NCBI GenBank assembly: GCA_021927905.1
Contig: BLLK01000062.1
Coordinates: forward strand, 2,356,001 to 2,420,000
Source: Chaetoceros tenuissimus
Lineage: Eukaryota > Bacillariophyta > Thalassiosirophyceae > Chaetocerotales > Chaetocerotaceae
Direction: 5' to 3'
Length of the DNA: 64,000 nucleotides
Shown here: piece after piece, positions 30,392 to 41,494 of the stretch
Layout of the letters: each line of letters begins with the position of its first letter
Position numbering within the stretch: the stretch's first letter is position 1
The notes under the pieces: model-generated
Told to the model about the DNA's origin: nothing
The model's database searches: none
What the model saw: the letters and a program-made list of their open reading frames with translations, nothing else
Made by a program: the position numbers and the translations under genes

Positions 30392-32383
30392 ATGAGGCCG
30401 ATATTTTTCGCAAATTCTGTGAAAGGGTTTATGAGAAGTACACCTCCATCTTCTTCTTTCCGGAATAAAGCATGTTTTTTAGGGATTACTAGTTTGAAAA
30501 CAACTAGTCGACGAATTTCTCTTTCGACATGGAACAGAAGTAGTGTGTTCACAGCCTCTTTCAACAATTTATGGATGCAAAACATGTGTAATTTTTCTAC
30601 TTTAGAAGATATACAGAAGAACGAAAAGAAACAAAATCTAACAGTTGCGGTGCTTGGTCCACCAAACGCAGGCAAAAGTACATTATTTAATCGTTTGATG
30701 TGTAAAGAGGCAAATAAGACATACCGATTAGCTAGTGAAAAGAAATTACATAAAAAGAAGAGAAGTAGAGGTCGTATTGGGCATAAGAATCCTTCAGATA
30801 GAGAAGGTGGTGCAATTGTTTCTTCAACTCCTGGCACGACAAGAGATAGAAGAGAATGTATAGGACGCATAGGAGGTACATATTTCACATTGGTAGATAC
30901 AGCCGGTGTTGATAGTGAACGAATCGATTTGTTGACTTCGGGAAGAAGCAAGAAAGACCCAGTTGAGGTAGACATGATGTTACAAACACTGGAGGCTGCA
31001 AAGAATGCAGACTTGATATTTTTGATGTTCGATGCAAAAGTTGGAATCACAACTGATTTGGAAGAAACATGTCGCTGGTTGCGAAAGGTTGGTGGACATC
31101 AATGGCATCAAGATGATCAAGATAATGCAAATGCACCAGAAGGTTTGGATCCTCTGAAAAAGAGAGTAGTAATCTTGGGGAATAAGCTCGAAGGTGATGC
31201 CTGGGCAAATTATTACGATGTCGACTCTACTGTAATGGATCATCTTGCAGAAATCGAGAGGTTAGGGTTTGGAGAAGTAGTACCGATCTCGGCTGAGCAT
31301 GGAGAAGGTTTTGCTGATATAGCAGCCATTATTGAAGATATGACTGATTTAAAAAGAAGAGCTCTTGGATTGCCCGATCCCCAAGACAACGTTGATGAAA
31401 GCTCAGAAAAAGAAATGAAGAAGAAGGAAAAACCTCTACGATTAGCTGTTTTGGGTAGACAGAATGTCGGAAAATCGACGATGGTAAATGCTTTGTTGAA
31501 ACAAAACAGGGTCATTTGTGGAGCCAAAGCAGGTCTCACTCGCGATGCAATAGCAGTTGATTGGCAGTGGAACAACCGACCCGTGCAACTTGTAGATACT
31601 GCTGGAATTCGTAGAATGGCAAAGAGAGATCATAGTGATAATATAGAAGATCTTGCTGTAAAAGATGCTATGCGCGCCATGAAAGTTGCTGATGTTGCTG
31701 TCCTAGTGCTTGATGCAGAAGCTAGGATGCTTCAACGACAAGAACTTGCAATTGCCGATGCAGTTGTGAGAGAGGGTAGAGCTTTGGTTGTAGCAGCAAA
31801 TAAAATGGATCTATTAGTTGATTCAGAATATTCCAAAGAGCAATACGCCACTGATGTACGCAGACAAATTGAAGCTAGATTTCCAGGTCTTCGGATGACT
31901 CCTGTTGTTCCTATGTCCTCTTTGACAGGGCAGTCGGTAGAAGATTTAATGCCGGTTGTATTTAATGCTAGAGAAAGATGGGCGAGAGTGATTAATACTG
32001 GTCTTCTCAATAGATGGCTGATTGATGTGCTCGAAGATAAGGCTCCACCTATTGTAAATGGCAGACAGGCTAGGATTAAATATATCATGCAAACAAAGGG
32101 AAGACCGCCAACTTTTCTATTATTTTGTAATGTCGATGCACTTCCTTCGAGTTATATGCGTTATCTCACACGCAACTTTCAAGAAACCTTTTCCATGTAT
32201 GGCATGGAAGTTCGATTGGCAGTTAAAACTGGAACAAATCCATATCATGATAAGACTGAGAAACAGAGAGGAGGTATGGGAATTGGTGGTCGCGAAATGA
32301 GAAAGAAAAGAATGATAAGAGAACTTAAAGCAACAGGAAAGCCAATAAAGAAAGGAGTTCGGAGAAGATATCAACGAAGATAA
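30392..32383 (+). CDS. der: Organellar ribosome-assembly GTPase Der (EngA)
   Basis: 663 residues, single exon. The first about 75 residues are a basic, Ser-rich presequence (MRPIFFANSVKGFMRS...). Two tandem GTPase domains follow: GPPNAGKST with DTAGVD (from about residue 87), then GRQNVGKST with GLTRDAIA and DTAGIRR (from about 355), each with NK-x-D-type motifs (LGNKLEGDAW is altered in the first; AANKMDLL is normal in the second). The C-terminal KH-like domain contains KYIMQTKGRPPTFLLFCN and MEVRLAVKTGTNPY. Der assembles the 50S subunit in bacteria. The presequence suggests mitochondrion or plastid. G1 has an inserted basic stretch (KKKRSRGRIGHK) typical of organellar forms. Confidence 0.93.
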   Translation: MRPIFFANSVKGFMRSTPPSSSFRNKACFLGITSLKTTSRRISLSTWNRSSVFTASFNNLWMQNMCNFSTLEDIQKNEKKQNLTVAVLGPPNAGKSTLFNRLMCKEANKTYRLASEKKLHKKKRSRGRIGHKNPSDREGGAIVSSTPGTTRDRRECIGRIGGTYFTLVDTAGVDSERIDLLTSGRSKKDPVEVDMMLQTLEAAKNADLIFLMFDAKVGITTDLEETCRWLRKVGGHQWHQDDQDNANAPEGLDPLKKRVVILGNKLEGDAWANYYDVDSTVMDHLAEIERLGFGEVVPISAEHGEGFADIAAIIEDMTDLKRRALGLPDPQDNVDESSEKEMKKKEKPLRLAVLGRQNVGKSTMVNALLKQNRVICGAKAGLTRDAIAVDWQWNNRPVQLVDTAGIRRMAKRDHSDNIEDLAVKDAMRAMKVADVAVLVLDAEARMLQRQELAIADAVVREGRALVVAANKMDLLVDSEYSKEQYATDVRRQIEARFPGLRMTPVVPMSSLTGQSVEDLMPVVFNARERWARVINTGLLNRWLIDVLEDKAPPIVNGRQARIKYIMQTKGRPPTFLLFCNVDALPSSYMRYLTRNFQETFSMYGMEVRLAVKTGTNPYHDKTEKQRGGMGIGGREMRKKRMIRELKATGKPIKKGVRRRYQRR

Positions 32384-32564
32384 AATGATATAGGCATTAC
32401 TTTTATTTTGTATTCATGTAAATAAAATTGAAAAAATAGTAATATGCCCAGTATATGTTGATGTAATGTATAGATGAATTTGAAAGAGTGACATGTATCA
32501 ATTCGATCCCAACCTCTGTGAATAGGATTATGCAACCCGCATACATAAATATACCTTATTCTCT

Positions 32565-34797
32565 TCACCAAATCTTTGCATTGAAGTTTGCGCCTCCACC
32601 CCATGAAGGTACAAATTCGGTTGGTGCTGTATCTGTAGAATCATCAGTTTCACGACATTGTGGTGTGGTTTCGTTATGAGTGGAAGCAACCGATGGTTTG
32701 TTGGAAAAATTATCCCATTTTCGATCATGTGGATCACTTCTATAAAACGAGTTTGGAACAAGAAGGTTGCCAAGACCTATGGATTTTGTATCCTGTATAT
32801 TTACGTTTCTCTGTTTTGATGGTTGTAATCCAATGCATTCGTCATTTGAATCGTCTAGAATTTGATACAGCATAGAATCAATATCACTTCCATTCACTAT
32901 ATTGATGTGAGTAGTGGTACTACTCTGATGATACTCGAGATGGCTCTTATGGATGATATTCGATTCTTCGGTACTTGGTGGAAGTGAAAACCCTGGAGGT
33001 GGTGATAGACTTGAACTTGCAGGGATAGGAGTCACCTTGTTATCACTGTCAGGTTTATGAAGAACTTTCATACCTGAATCTTTCATTGTCGTTTTATGTG
33101 AATATTTACCTTTTTCTTTTTGTTTTTGTGCTGCAATATATTTATTCAATTGAATGCTTTGAAATTCCCTAAGTTTCTCCGCTGCGTTTATCCTCTCTGT
33201 GTCTGTTGGAATTGGTAATGATTTCTTCGAAGGATACACAATGTTTTTCTTCTTCTCGTCTTTTGATATAACTCTCTCTGTGTGTTGATCATCATTGAAT
33301 TTATTCTCTTTGAGTAGAGTTAGCTCAGTCTGCACAGAGTCATTGGTGTTCATTGATGCTGTAGAGTTTGTGCTCTTACTTGCTTGATCAGAACTCATGT
33401 CAATCGAGTGCCTATTGATGCGATAAGAAGAAGTTCCTTTCAGTATATTGTAGACTTCCTCATCCTCTATATCAGAATCGTTATTGTCTAGATTGCCACT
33501 CCAACTATTATTATCATCCTTCAAAGCTTGATTTTTTGATCTTGCCAATTGGCCCCGGTGTGCTTTCTTTCTCTTTCGTTTTCTTTCACTTTGACGTTTT
33601 ACTCGAACAGTGCCCGTTGCTGCTTGCTCTTCTTCAAGTAAACTTTTGATAGACGACTTTGACTGATGTTCACGTATCCTCTCCATTATTTGCCTACTGA
33701 ATAGTAAAATAGCCGAAGATATGAAAGCACCAAGGAGGTGCATTATCATCCCATCAGAAAGTACAGGCGACATCATCCTTGAGACTGACGTAGAAGTAAA
33801 TAAAGTCCTCTTCGTTGTTGATTCTGGCATTTTGTTGCATCGTGAATAGCACTGTTGTAGAAGTTGGTTGAATTGACGCGATGTAATCATAGACTCGTTC
33901 GACTTTCTAGTAGAACCACTGACGTTACCATTTTTTTCAGACTTTGATGTCGATACGTTTTGCTGTTGAGATTCTTCTGAGTTCTTCGCTTTGCCCCACG
34001 ATGAAATCCACCTTAAGGCATTTTCCCATTCTTCATTGCATGTCTTCATTCTCAAAGACCTAATTTTATTCCTCTCTAATGATGGTATCATAGAATCACT
34101 TGTACTTACTTCGCCAGAATATGCGGGACGAATACTCTGATTTCTCATTTTTTCACTAGTAGTATCAATGTCTCCACTGTGTTTCCCAACTAGTTTTTCA
34201 ATGAGAGGTGGCAAATGCAATGGCCTTGACAAATTTCTATCATTCACTTCCTCCACCATCTCTGATGAGTCACTTGAATCATCCTCTTCTACACTACCAC
34301 TCCTTTCCTCATCATTTCCAATTTTGGTCTTGTCTTCGGAATCCTTACGATCATTTTTTTGTTCCTTCTTAGTGCTTATCACTATTGCATCTACTGCAGA
34401 TGATGCCAGATCAGACGAAGGTCTCTGATAGGTAGTATTTTGTCTTTTATATTTTGCTGTGATTGCTTCGTAGCAGGAATCTTCGCATTGTCTTTCCCTC
34501 ATCGTGGACGAAAAATCTGTAAAATTGCGTAGAAGAAATGCGGAAACTTTCATGTGAGCACAATAAAGGTTTTATGTGTGGATGGGGCCAAAAGGCGACA
34601 AATTGATTGACTAGAAACGCAACCACTAGAAGATTATACATTAGTTAGAGGTTATTTTCACACTCACCTTGGTTATTTTCTTGAACTTCAATTCGCAAGA
34701 GCAAAAGGACCACGAGGACAGAGATACACGCAGCGAAAACATGTGAAGGTCTATATTGAGACCTATTTGATCTCCTCTTCTGCTTCCTATTCTTCAT
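32565..34797 (-). CDS. Ser-rich membrane protein, unknown, two exons
   Basis: Exons 34668-34797 and 32565-34516 (151-nt intron, GTGAGT...ACAG, phase 1) encode about 693 residues. I chose the ATG at 34797 because the frame further upstream opens only at GTG. The N-terminus is a short basic head (MKNRKQKRRSNRSQYR) followed by one membrane segment (VFAACISVLVVLLLLRI). A second hydrophobic stretch (IMHLLGAFISSAILLFS) lies near the middle. The rest is Ser/Asn/Lys/Glu-rich and probably disordered, with KRKRKKAHRG-type basic clusters. No enzyme motif found. Confidence 0.7.
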
Positions 34798-35276
34798 CCT
34801 TGAGCAATGAGACGAAGAAGTATAAAGAGACAGGATGCTTGCACTTTTGTGGGCCGAGAAATTCAGATAGGCACACAAGCTTCACTAGATTCTTTGCCAT
34901 TACTGGTTGCACCTTGTTCGACCTTTTGCTCATACCTCATACTTGAGGACCATAGTCATGGCTCTCATCGCTTTGCTTCAGTTCACACCGTGTCCATCTG
35001 CTAATAGGCCATTTAAATGACGTCATACTCTAGCCGTCGAATGAAATTGACGCACGTGGACTGTGTCGATAGGACGTCATTTTTATTCAGTGCAAAATTG
35101 AAGATAATACGAAACAACACTTATAAGAATTATCTACAAAATAATTAACCATGAACATACTCGAAAGCTATCTGTATTTCGGTCCTTTTGCTTATCCGTG
35201 TTGAAAATGAGCAGCTATGTGGTGCAAAGACATCCAATCTCGATGAACCACAATGACGTAAGGTGTATTTACCTAT
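34798..35276. other. Spacer with ACGT-core motifs
   Basis: 479 bp between the Ser-rich gene start and the ZMYND10 3' end. See the regulatory cluster at 35018-35080. No gene. Confidence 0.5.
35018..35080. promoter_or_regulatory. Cluster of CRE/bZIP-type ACGT-core motifs
   Basis: Within about 65 bp: a perfect TGACGTCA palindrome (35018-35025), TGACGCACGTGG (about 35049), and GGACGTCAT (about 35072). They lie about 220-285 bp upstream of the Ser-rich gene. ACGT-core sites are bound by bZIP factors, and related CRE-type motifs control CO2-responsive diatom genes. Function here is inferred. Confidence 0.4.
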
Positions 35277-37164
35277 TCATTTCAGAGAAGTTGAAAGGAA
35301 AGCTTGTCGAAGACTAAATCCTTCAAGTCTATCATCATTTCCTCTTGCCTTGAATCCTAGTTGTAGAGCGTATCCGTCTAATTCTATCTTGCCAAGTTGA
35401 ATCCATTGAATACTTGTTGTCTTGCTTGAAAAAGATGTGTTCAACTCGAGCATTTTGAAATTGTGCATATTCTCTGAAGAAAACTGTGCTCTAACAAGCA
35501 CACTGGAATGTTCAATCAAATCTGATTTTTCTTTGTGCACCTTCATCTTGGTTTGGGATGCCTTACCACATTCACTTTCTACGGTAGTTGAGTCTCCAGT
35601 CATTGTCAGATTAGCGAGAACATACTTGTTGCCATTTTCTACGATTTCAATAGTGACGTAAGATACTGGAAGCACAATCGGGTTATCATTGGTACCTTCC
35701 ATCGATCCGTCAAAATAATTGCCAATATTATCTTCAGAGTAAATCCCTGCAATCAGACGTAAATCTTGGTCTTGCGCATCAGTATATTTGGAAAAAATCG
35801 AGAATTGGCTTTGTCCGACTTTGTAATAGTTAGTGTTGGATCCATTGATATCTTCTCGAATACAGTCTACTTGCTGCATCAAAAGCGCGGAACCTTGACC
35901 AGTCGCTGCTTCAGGAACATTCATGAGTGAAAGCTCATCCATATATCTCATGACATCTGTCAGTATAGGCAACTGCTCGAGCATGACTTCATTCAAGTAC
36001 TTCCTTAATCGTAGCAGTTGTTCTTTCCGAAAAACATTCAACGCGTACCTTTCTCTACACAAATTAGTGCAAGTGAGATGAAACACTGCAATCCAACATT
36101 GAGCTTCGCATTGAGTCACCTGTAATAGATCGCTTGGAGGAACAACTACCCACGCGTTATCTATGAATTTCTCCCAAACAAACACAGATGACTTCTGCTG
36201 TCCATCTGATGATGAGCCTGAAATAAATTGTACTTGCTCACGTCTTCTCGTCCATGGTGGCTCGTCAATCAATGGAATCATCAACTGAAGAAAGTCATGC
36301 GTATCTAGTATACGTGTTTGAGCAGATACAGGAAGAGATTCAATATGTTCGCACAAATGTCTGCTCAAAGATGTGGCAACTACTGCAGTTTTGAATTCAT
36401 TTTCAAGAATATTGTCTCTCATTTCTTGTAGTACAGACCTGTTCTGAATGTATCTTGCAGCTTCTTGAGACGTGCCTGGATTTCTCTGCTTCTGCATCAT
36501 TGGATTTGATGCTAAAGGAGTAACAAGCGACGACTATTTTTGCAAAAAATAATTTTGAAATCATTGTGAAATTAGCGCAAGGATAAGTTCATTCAAAAGG
36601 GCAAGTAATGCATTTTCTTACCATTTGCCTTGCACAATAATCGACTAGAGATACTGCAACATCACCATCCATTTCCTCGGCATACTCTTTACGATACAAA
36701 ATCAAATTGATGAGACTACATAGAGTCGTTTCTACATGCAAGATGAACGCACAGCGCAAAGAAGACTTGTTTGAAGCTAGTTTCTCAAGTAGACATGTTT
36801 CTGTTTCAGTCTCTTTTTCATCTTGATCCATTCTGGCTTCTAGCACTTTGGTTCTCCATACTTCAATCGTCAACATGGTGCGAACTAGAGTCTCCAACTT
36901 GTTATTCGATAAAATGCTTTCCACCACATATTCATCACCATCCCGTCTTTTTGCGGAAATGTGGGCCTGAATCGATAATCGCTCTACGTCATAGGCATAC
37001 ATTCGCATGAATGGGGAGCATCCGATTTCGTGTAATTTGAATTGTTGCAGAGATTGTACAATTGATTCTGCCTCAACCAATGGCACCACATTCAAGGACG
37101 ACGCCGATGGCTCGTGATCAGGAGTATCAACAATCTCTGTTAGAGATGATGAAATAGACCTCAT
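35277..37164 (-). CDS. ZMYND10: ZMYND10-like dynein-arm assembly factor lacking the MYND finger
   Basis: Exons 36622-37164 and 35277-36533 with an 88-nt intron (GTAAGA...ATAG) give about 599 residues. The helical body follows animal ZMYND10 closely: LVEAESIVQSLQQFKLHEIG, LETLVRTMLTIEVWRTKVL, VSLVDYCARQM, RILDTHDFLQLMIPLIDEPPW, QCEAQCWIAVFHLTCTNLCR, and FRKEQLLRLRKYLNEVMLEQ followed by LPIL. ZMYND10 is needed in the cytoplasm to pre-assemble axonemal dynein arms. After YTDAQDQDLRLIA the animal protein has a MYND zinc finger. Here there is instead about 150 residues of beta-rich-looking sequence (VSYVTIEIVENG ... GYALQLGFKARGN) with a single cysteine. Loss of MYND or a replaced C-terminus is the oddity. 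Confidence 0.85.
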
Positions 37165-37580
37165 ATCATGCGAATCTTGATTCCTTTTGTTTGTTATTCG
37201 AGTGTCCTATTAGTGGAAACAAAGAGTTGTTTTTTGATTTGTTAGAGTTTCAGAGAAGAGAGAGAAGTGAATGAGTGAGGCCTTTTCAGTCTGTCATGCT
37301 GTCATACTTCCAAATCCAATGACGTCCAATTGTGTACTGCACCTAATGAGTAAGGTAAATGGTAATAATTTGAACTTAACTTTTCCAATTATGATTGGAT
37401 GGATGGTATCTCACACTTAGTATCCAAGGAAAAGGCCAACATTTGTATTTTTTTCCTTTTCATTCAAAAAAATATTGATTATTTATGAAGATACAAAGAT
37501 ACACACCGTGGCATATTCATCCAAAAATCCCTTAGAGTATAGTTACTTCATAGTTGATGCTTAGTTAGTATTTAGACTAC
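37165..37580. other. Spacer ZMYND10 / ULP1
   Basis: About 415 bp, A/T-rich. It contains one TGACGTCC half-site near 37320. No gene. Confidence 0.4.
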
Positions 37581-39326
37581 TTATTCGATAGCTTTCCCAT
37601 TCAATATCGATAATGCAATGCGATCCCTACATTGATTGATGTGGGTTTGATTGAAGGACAAGGGACGATCCACGGATAGGAAGTCGGCAAACATGCAAGT
37701 AAAGACCCCGCAATCGTAGCCATTGTGTTGTTGAGGAATATTGTCTCCTTCATGACCGTATACAAGCTCCCACTGGTCTAAGTCGGGCATCTCTCCACCC
37801 TTTTTCGCTTTCCATTCGTCTTGAAGGTACTGGAAAAGACCCTGAACATAATTTGTCCCACTGCCACTCATTGAATCAAAGTATTGAATCTTCTTTTTCT
37901 GCATAAAGATGACAGCACAAGTCCAATGCGCTCCATTGACGTTACAAGCGAAAAAAACTTTATCCAATGCAAAAATATCTTTACCTGGTACCTTCTTCGA
38001 CCAACGCTTGACATTTTGGTATCTGTACTGGTTCGTGGCTCCTTCATCAAATAATTTTGTAAAAAAGAAACTCATAAAGAAGTGACTCCTCTTTCGCCCC
38101 GAAGTAGCTGCGGAAAGTGCCTCGTCGCGATTTGCAAGCATGCTGTAAAAGTAGTGAATGACTTCGTCATTCAACCACTGGCCAGGTCTTAATGTTTGCA
38201 TAGATTTGCGCTGCACAGAATCATTTGAGCTAACTGCTAGCTTTTCATCCAATGGCCCATGTCCATACAAAGCCTCGTGGACTCTATCCTTTTCTTCGTC
38301 AGACAATGGCTTCAATAACTCCATGGCTGCCTTTCTCGCTTCTTCTGCCTTTTTCTCTTCTTCCTTTCTACGGCGTTCCTCTTGAATAAGTCTTTCCTCC
38401 TCCAGCTTCTTTTCAAGTTTCTTCTTTTCTTCAAACTGAATCCTTGACTGAAGCATTTGCTCAAATTTCTGAAATGGAGACAAAGTCCAATCTGTCATAG
38501 CTGTCTCTGCTCCCTTCTTTTCTTGTGGTTGCTGCTGCTCCTGTTTTAACTTGATTTCATCTTCTTGCTTCGGTCTAAACCCAAACTTGGAAGAAACATG
38601 ACGAATCTGACTCCATTTTGATTCCAAATTTAAAGACAATTTACTCCTCTTACTCTTCATTTCCAACATCCGCCGATATTCCATCAAACCAAGTCCCGTC
38701 TTTTTCCCTTTAGTCCGTCTAGATCTCGGACCTAATTTGGTTTTACTTCGAATACGATTCAAAAGTGTCGGTACAACTTCTTCCTCTACTAACTCTGCTT
38801 CTTCAGGCAGAACTAACACTTCTTGGAGATATATCTTGGCATCTTCCCATGAGTTTACCTTCGTAGTTATAGAATTTATTTTTTGTTCCAATTGGTTGAG
38901 GGCCGACTTGAGCTCCTTGCTTCTAGAATCTGGGTCAATATGAAGCCTTTGAATAGATCGAATGAGCACATCGCTATTGTTGGCTGTTGTATTGGATTGC
39001 TCTTCTTCTGTTGGGTTGGCGTGTAGATGCATGACAATGTCACTGTTGATCCAGATGCCTGCTAGCTTGTACAGATTGATGGGGTAGGATGCTTCATTGT
39101 CAGCTTCATTCTTGAGGGCTTCGAGGGTAGCTTTACTGATTGCAATTTTTGGAAAAGATGCAACTGGTGATGAAATCTTTGATGTAAATTTATCGGAAAG
39201 AGCCTGAGCGGTTTGTTTGACTTCAGGTGATTGATAAGAGGAAAATTGAGTGGATCTTTTGGTAGACGGTGATGCAAAGATATTGCGGTGATTCCTTCGG
39301 GATGTTGACTTCAAGTAGAGGCTCAT
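37581..39326 (-). CDS. ULP1: SUMO-specific cysteine protease (ULP1/SENP, C48 family)
   Basis: 581 residues, single exon. The C-terminal about 200 residues are the C48 catalytic domain: LRPGQWLNDEVIHYFYSML, catalytic His about 467 in NGAHWTCAVI, Asp about 484 in QYFDSMSG, the oxyanion Gln in IPQQHNGYDCG, and Cys about 539. A Glu/Lys/Arg-rich coiled coil (KKLEKKLEEERLIQEERRRK) lies just before it and probably positions the enzyme. The N-terminal half is basic and low-complexity. The protease removes SUMO from targets or matures the SUMO precursor. I see no signal peptide, so nuclear or cytosolic location is expected. Confidence 0.93.
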   Translation of the reverse strand: MSLYLKSTSRRNHRNIFASPSTKRSTQFSSYQSPEVKQTAQALSDKFTSKISSPVASFPKIAISKATLEALKNEADNEASYPINLYKLAGIWINSDIVMHLHANPTEEEQSNTTANNSDVLIRSIQRLHIDPDSRSKELKSALNQLEQKINSITTKVNSWEDAKIYLQEVLVLPEEAELVEEEVVPTLLNRIRSKTKLGPRSRRTKGKKTGLGLMEYRRMLEMKSKRSKLSLNLESKWSQIRHVSSKFGFRPKQEDEIKLKQEQQQPQEKKGAETAMTDWTLSPFQKFEQMLQSRIQFEEKKKLEKKLEEERLIQEERRRKEEEKKAEEARKAAMELLKPLSDEEKDRVHEALYGHGPLDEKLAVSSNDSVQRKSMQTLRPGQWLNDEVIHYFYSMLANRDEALSAATSGRKRSHFFMSFFFTKLFDEGATNQYRYQNVKRWSKKVPGKDIFALDKVFFACNVNGAHWTCAVIFMQKKKIQYFDSMSGSGTNYVQGLFQYLQDEWKAKKGGEMPDLDQWELVYGHEGDNIPQQHNGYDCGVFTCMFADFLSVDRPLSFNQTHINQCRDRIALSILNGKAIE

Positions 39327-39776
39327 ATTCAGTAAGAAGAGTAATGTGGATGTAGGTCTATGAGTAACTGCAGGGATGTGTTGCCATTAACAATTCAATT
39401 GAATAGAGATGGATATGGATACCGTATTCGTATGTCGTATGCTGCTCGTTGTTGTTTGTTGTGCTCTGCTCACTTCGCCATGTACGTACGTACATTTGTA
39501 GGTAAGTAGTTTTGTTGTTGTTCAGTTCCTTGCTACTTAGTAGAGTGTACCTAGCTACTTGGAGGCGCGATCAAACAAATATCAATTTCAAGGAAAAGAA
39601 TTCCTAATTCCCATTTGCTACTCATGTAAGCACTTTCATCTTACTTCTGAAGTATAAAGTTAATATAAATGCAAAACAAGTTTTTGTCCCAATATACAAA
39701 TTACTATGCAAAACAAGTTTTTGCCCCAAAACACGAATTGAAATTACTAGCTAGCTATTGCCTAAATTATTTGTTT
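39327..39776. other. Spacer upstream of ULP1 with TACGTAC palindrome and short direct repeat
   Basis: It holds GTACGTACGTAC at about 39482-39493 and the direct repeat listed separately. No gene. Confidence 0.5.
39670..39730. repeat. 24-nt direct repeat, two copies
   Basis: ATGCAAAACAAGTTTTTG followed by T/C and CCC occurs at 39670-39693 and again at 39707-39730, differing at one base. Non-coding, just beyond the K+ channel stop. Confidence 0.75.
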
Positions 39777-41025
39777 TTATATCTTCTTCTCACTCTCTAG
39801 TATTTGAAGAAGTTTATCAATACGAGCATTGGTGTCTTCTAACTTATTCTCAATACGACTCAATCTATCATCAAATGTAGCATCAATTGATGTTGTGGAT
39901 GCATCATTATTGCTTGATGTATTACCTTGATTTTGTTCGCTTTCTCGATCTAGCAATGCTTCTACCAAAGATGCTGCTTGCGCAGGAATAACTCCAGAAG
40001 CTACAATGATTGCACCACTTATAATCCATCTGCCAATATTTGTCACTGGATGTATATCTCCGAAACCTTTATTAAATACAATGTGAGTCAATTTCCATTA
40101 TAGCTATTATCGAATTGAGATTCATCATCTTACCTACGGTCGTCAGTGTTATGATACCAAAGTATACAGCCGTAAAATAATCAGGAATGTCGGGATTCAC
40201 GTTGTGTTCAGCTGAATAAATGAGTCCAGATGTAACAGACAAAAGAGTAAATATTGAAATCACCACACGAGCCAGTTGTAATTGATATGGGCGTGTATCA
40301 GATGCTGGCAGTCCAAGTGCAAGCTCAAACTTTTTGAAGGTTTCATAGTCTACCAAAACTCTTTGCAGTCTTAAAATTCGTAACAGTCGAAGATTAATCA
40401 ATGCTCCACCCATCAAAGTCGATGGAACAGAAATACCTGCAATATATGCGAATTTGATTATCCCAGGAAGTATGGCTAACAAGTCAATTATAGCTAATGG
40501 TTCCACAACATATTTGAGTGAAAAGTCGTTCAATTTCCATCGTGCAATATATTCCAAAGTGAATATTGCTGAAATAGACAGTTCTCCATATTTCGTGATA
40601 TCTGCTAGGACAGGAGGTATGGACTGTAAAGTTCCAATTCCAACAAAGAGAGAAGAGAGAACAACGAGAAAAGCAAGTTGAACCTCTATTATGGGCATAG
40701 CCAGAAAAGTACGAAGAGATTGAGCTTGACCCTCAGTCTCGTCTACTTCTGTACAAGCATCCAAGTTCTCGATACTGCATTCTATTGAATCTGGATCTTC
40801 GAAGCACGCATCAAGGTTATCAATACTGCAAGTTTCATCATCTTCTTCCAAAAGGACCTGAATATCCTCGTTTTGATCTATGTTTGAGTTTGAGAATAGT
40901 GTAGGCTTTTGCACCCTCACTAGAGAATACCTACTAGACACAGATTGACCATATATGCGTGATGATGGTGTAAAAGCCTCGACCGTTGCGAGGATTATCA
41001 AGAACTGAATTGAAATATGAAACAT
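39777..41025 (-). CDS. Voltage-gated-type K+ channel with plastid-targeting presequence
   Basis: Exons 40134-41025 and 39777-40066 with a 67-nt intron (GTAAGA...AAAG) give about 393 residues. The splice sits inside the pore: TLTTVG|FGDIHP, restoring the K+ selectivity signature TVGFGD. S1-S6 are visible: LAFLVVLSSLFVGIG, LSISAIFTLEYIARW, AIIDLLAILPGIIKFAYIAG, S4 INLRLLRILRLQRVLVDY with regularly spaced Arg, VVISIFTLLSVTSGLIYSAE, pore, then WIISGAIIVASGVIPAQAAS. The C-terminus is a short coiled coil (DDRLSRIENKLEDTNARIDK), a likely tetramerisation helix. The N-terminus MFHISIQFLIILATVEAFTP is a signal peptide ending in an AFTP plastid motif. An acidic spacer precedes S1. Thylakoid or inner-envelope location is inferred. 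Confidence 0.88.
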
Positions 41026-41494
41026 GAATATCCGCTGATTGCAATTTCAAGCCAATACTTTCTCATCAATTCTTAAGACTCCCGACGCTTGACTGCTCTA
41101 CAGATTGCCTTAGCACTAGCTTAGACAAATGGTTTGAATGTACCTTACTTCTTGATTAGATTGGATATAAGCTCATTCATTTTCGCAACACTCCACTCAC
41201 ACCTCCATAATAGTATTACGTCGTCGGCTTTGATATTGTATTTCATTGACAATTTGACGCGGAATCAAGGAATGTCAATGTCTCATGTTGAGCTAATAAA
41301 GTAGTGTCAAATTTTGAAAACATACGCCACACGCACGCGTCACGACAAAAAGAAGGAAGGAGTTCCAAGGAACAAGGAACAAGGAACCTGCACAGATCTG
41401 AAGCATAAATGCAAAATGTGATTTCTTATTCTATTCATATTACCATTGATTCAAACTATGAAATAAAGATCTATTTTTACAAAGCTTCAGAAAT
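41026..41494. other. Divergent promoter K+ channel / RBR ligase
   Basis: 470 bp, with a short GGAACAAGGAACAAGGAACC tandem (about 41368-41388). No gene. Confidence 0.45.

Noticed and set aside
30355-31050. 231-residue - strand frame antisense to Der
   Set aside because: Shadow of a strongly conserved GTPase; composition is typical of reverse-strand artefacts.
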